64,000 nt of DNA from Cytophagales bacterium. Lineage in GTDB: Bacteria > Bacteroidota > Bacteroidia > Cytophagales > Thermoflexibacteraceae. Numbering within the stretch: the first letter of the stretch is position 1; each line of letters starts with the position of its first letter. The translations under genes and the position numbers were made by a program. Below, one piece after another: positions 63,129 through 64,000 of this stretch. Location of the stretch: NCBI GenBank assembly GCA_013299115.1, contig JAAFKA010000003.1, positions 240,144 through 304,143 of the forward strand. The letters run 5' to 3'. The notes below the pieces were generated by a model, which saw nothing but the letters and a program-made list of their open reading frames with translations, was not told the DNA's origin and searched no databases.

Positions 63129-63863
63129 ATGAATCCACAAGTTGCTATCATAAGGGACGGTTATAGTGATTTTCTTGTCCTAAAGAAGTTTATTGCTTCC
63201 GTTTTTCAGCATCACCATTTTGTTGAATTAGAAGATGATAATTTTTTTCAATTTGAAAATCTAAACATTACAAATTCCCTTTCAGAATACATTTCTAAAT
63301 CACATCTTGAAAAATATTCTTTGTTTGGTGATTTTGCCCTTGATTTTAGAAGGCAAATTAGTCAAATTCTATTTACTGCTATTGGTAAATTTGCCAAAGA
63401 CAAGGAAACTGACTTGACAAACAAAGATATATTGATATTGAATGGTGATGCTGAAAGAATATTAGGCTCAAAACAAAAATATTTTGAGCAGTGGTCATAC
63501 TCAATCAACAGTGTTATATGGCTTGCGATTGAGGAGTTTTACAATAAAATGGTAGAACAAGGTTATAATTACTTGCAACTACCTCTTATTTTACCTTTAA
63601 TACTTTATCCAAGTTCTGAAATTTTAGTTGCTTCTTGTATGGACGATTTTGATAAGACAAATTACAGAGATTTTGAAGCCAAGCCAGCACTTAAGCAAAA
63701 GGTTTATGAAACAGACAGCATACCACAAGCACTTGAAAGTGGATATTTGAAAGAAGTTTTAGATGCTTTTGTCGTTCCTGATAATTTGACTAAGGTCTAT
63801 AAAGACTTACCTGAAATAAGAAAATTTATGCAAATCCTTACATTTGAAGTGCGAAAACAATAA
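63129..63863 (+). CDS. TOPRIM-like partner protein, cassette 4
   Basis: A 244-residue protein. The N-terminus VAIIRDGYSDFLVLKKFI has the shape of a TOPRIM first strand and helix, but with Asp where the usual Glu stands (xxVEGxSD). It continues with NKDILILNGDAERILG, which could supply the D-x-D position, and ASCMDDFDKTNYRDFE. It follows the ATPase after 16 bases. Putative nuclease or effector partner of the ATPase; the assignment rests on weak motif similarity and context. It is also compatible with DUF4276/DUF4435-type proteins. Confidence 0.5.
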   Translation: MNPQVAIIRDGYSDFLVLKKFIASVFQHHHFVELEDDNFFQFENLNITNSLSEYISKSHLEKYSLFGDFALDFRRQISQILFTAIGKFAKDKETDLTNKDILILNGDAERILGSKQKYFEQWSYSINSVIWLAIEEFYNKMVEQGYNYLQLPLILPLILYPSSEILVASCMDDFDKTNYRDFEAKPALKQKVYETDSIPQALESGYLKEVLDAFVVPDNLTKVYKDLPEIRKFMQILTFEVRKQ

Positions 63864-63870
63864 AAACGGC

Positions 63871-64000
63871 TACCAACATTGGCTTGGCGAAAGCGGGGCA
63901 AAAGTGCTTATTTGAACTTTAGAATATAATTGGGGTTTTGTACTTTATTTGGGCTTTTGTGCTAAGATTTCCCCGCCTTCGCCAAGCCTTTTCCGTTGTG
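63871..64000 (+). repeat. attC-like repeat, copy 4 (sub-site A, cut by window end)
   Basis: TACCAAC, ATTGGCTTGGCGAAAGC and on to CCCCGCCTTCGCCAAGCC and TTTTCCGTTGTG. Copies 1-3 continue GTTGTTC at this place; copy 4 has a G as the last visible base, so a different sequence, possibly the next gene cassette, may start here. Confidence 0.8.

Larger units (their letters stand above)
61815..64000 (+). mobile_element. Gene cassette 4 (AAA ATPase plus TOPRIM-like), 3' end outside window
   Basis: Its ends GTTGGTAGCCATTTT (61814 on) and AAAACGGCTACCAAC (ending 63877) pair at 14 of 15 positions, with the mismatch at the same place as in cassette 3. It contains a full promoter and two genes in operon. 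Confidence 0.75.

Noticed and set aside
57876..64000. CRISPR array
   Set aside because: The four repeats are about 310 bp, separated by complete genes rather than short unique spacers, and no cas genes are present.
1..64000. tRNA, rRNA or riboswitch genes
   Set aside because: I looked for cloverleaf ends, rRNA words and known riboswitch cores and found none convincing; a covariance-model scan would be decisive.

Overview
The window comes from a low-GC member of the Bacteroidota, most likely a gliding or surface-active Cytophagales-type bacterium; I cannot name a genus. The evidence is: type IX secretion (T9SS) C-terminal sorting domains on four large surface proteins, DUF3078 and DUF5686 outer-membrane proteins, three membrane-linked SpoIIE/PP2C phosphatases carrying the motif D(S/T)(I/L)RYAQ.IQ or close variants, and promoters of the Bacteroidota type (TTTG, about 19-21 bases, TAnnTTTG) in front of many genes.

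Layout. 0-5 kb: 5' end of a urea-type ABC transporter binding protein (urtA), a CBS protein, rimO, and an M48 peptidase with TPRs. 5-7.4 kb: two nearly identical Rpn/PDDEXK_2 nuclease genes. 7.5-19.3 kb: a 1599-residue secreted subtilase, murI, a CoA-binding protein, a one-chain restriction-modification protein, proline dehydrogenase, a lipoprotein and a DUF3078 protein. 19.6-30 kb: T9SS surface proteins, one frameshifted, and a small barrel protein. 30-35 kb: a CheY-like regulator, a small conserved protein, a DUF5686 protein and a potassium-channel-like protein. 35.5-43.2 kb: three tandem AAA-ATPase/PD-(D/E)XK genes and a conflict-type pair (EAD-like protein plus KGGVGR ATPase-TPR). 43.5-53.9 kb: three SpoIIE phosphatases, dacB and a type-B-sorted surface protein. 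53.9-64 kb: a tyrosine recombinase followed by a mobile gene-cassette array.

The strongest candidate for a new system is that last 10 kb. A recombinase whose C-terminal tail resembles integron integrases lies upstream of four copies (the last cut by the window end) of a complex, highly palindromic repeat of about 310 bp. The repeats separate unrelated small gene modules: a restriction-modification pair, an AAA15 ATPase unit, a serine hydrolase, and an AAA ATPase plus TOPRIM-like protein. For each complete cassette, the first 10-15 bases after the upstream repeat are the reverse complement of the bases just before the AAC at the start of its downstream repeat. This is the signature of integron cassettes and attC sites, here with unusually large, apparently composite attC-like sites. 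Two cassettes carry their own complete promoter.

A second theme is a dense population of short palindromic elements of several families between genes. At least three families also sit in frame inside protein-coding sequences (M48 peptidase, two T9SS surface proteins), reminiscent of the Rickettsia palindromic elements. Recent duplication and decay are also visible: tandem duplicated nucleases with mosaic histories, an IS1-family insertion with an 8-bp target duplication, and several genes broken by single stop codons. No rRNA, tRNA or CRISPR array was seen.
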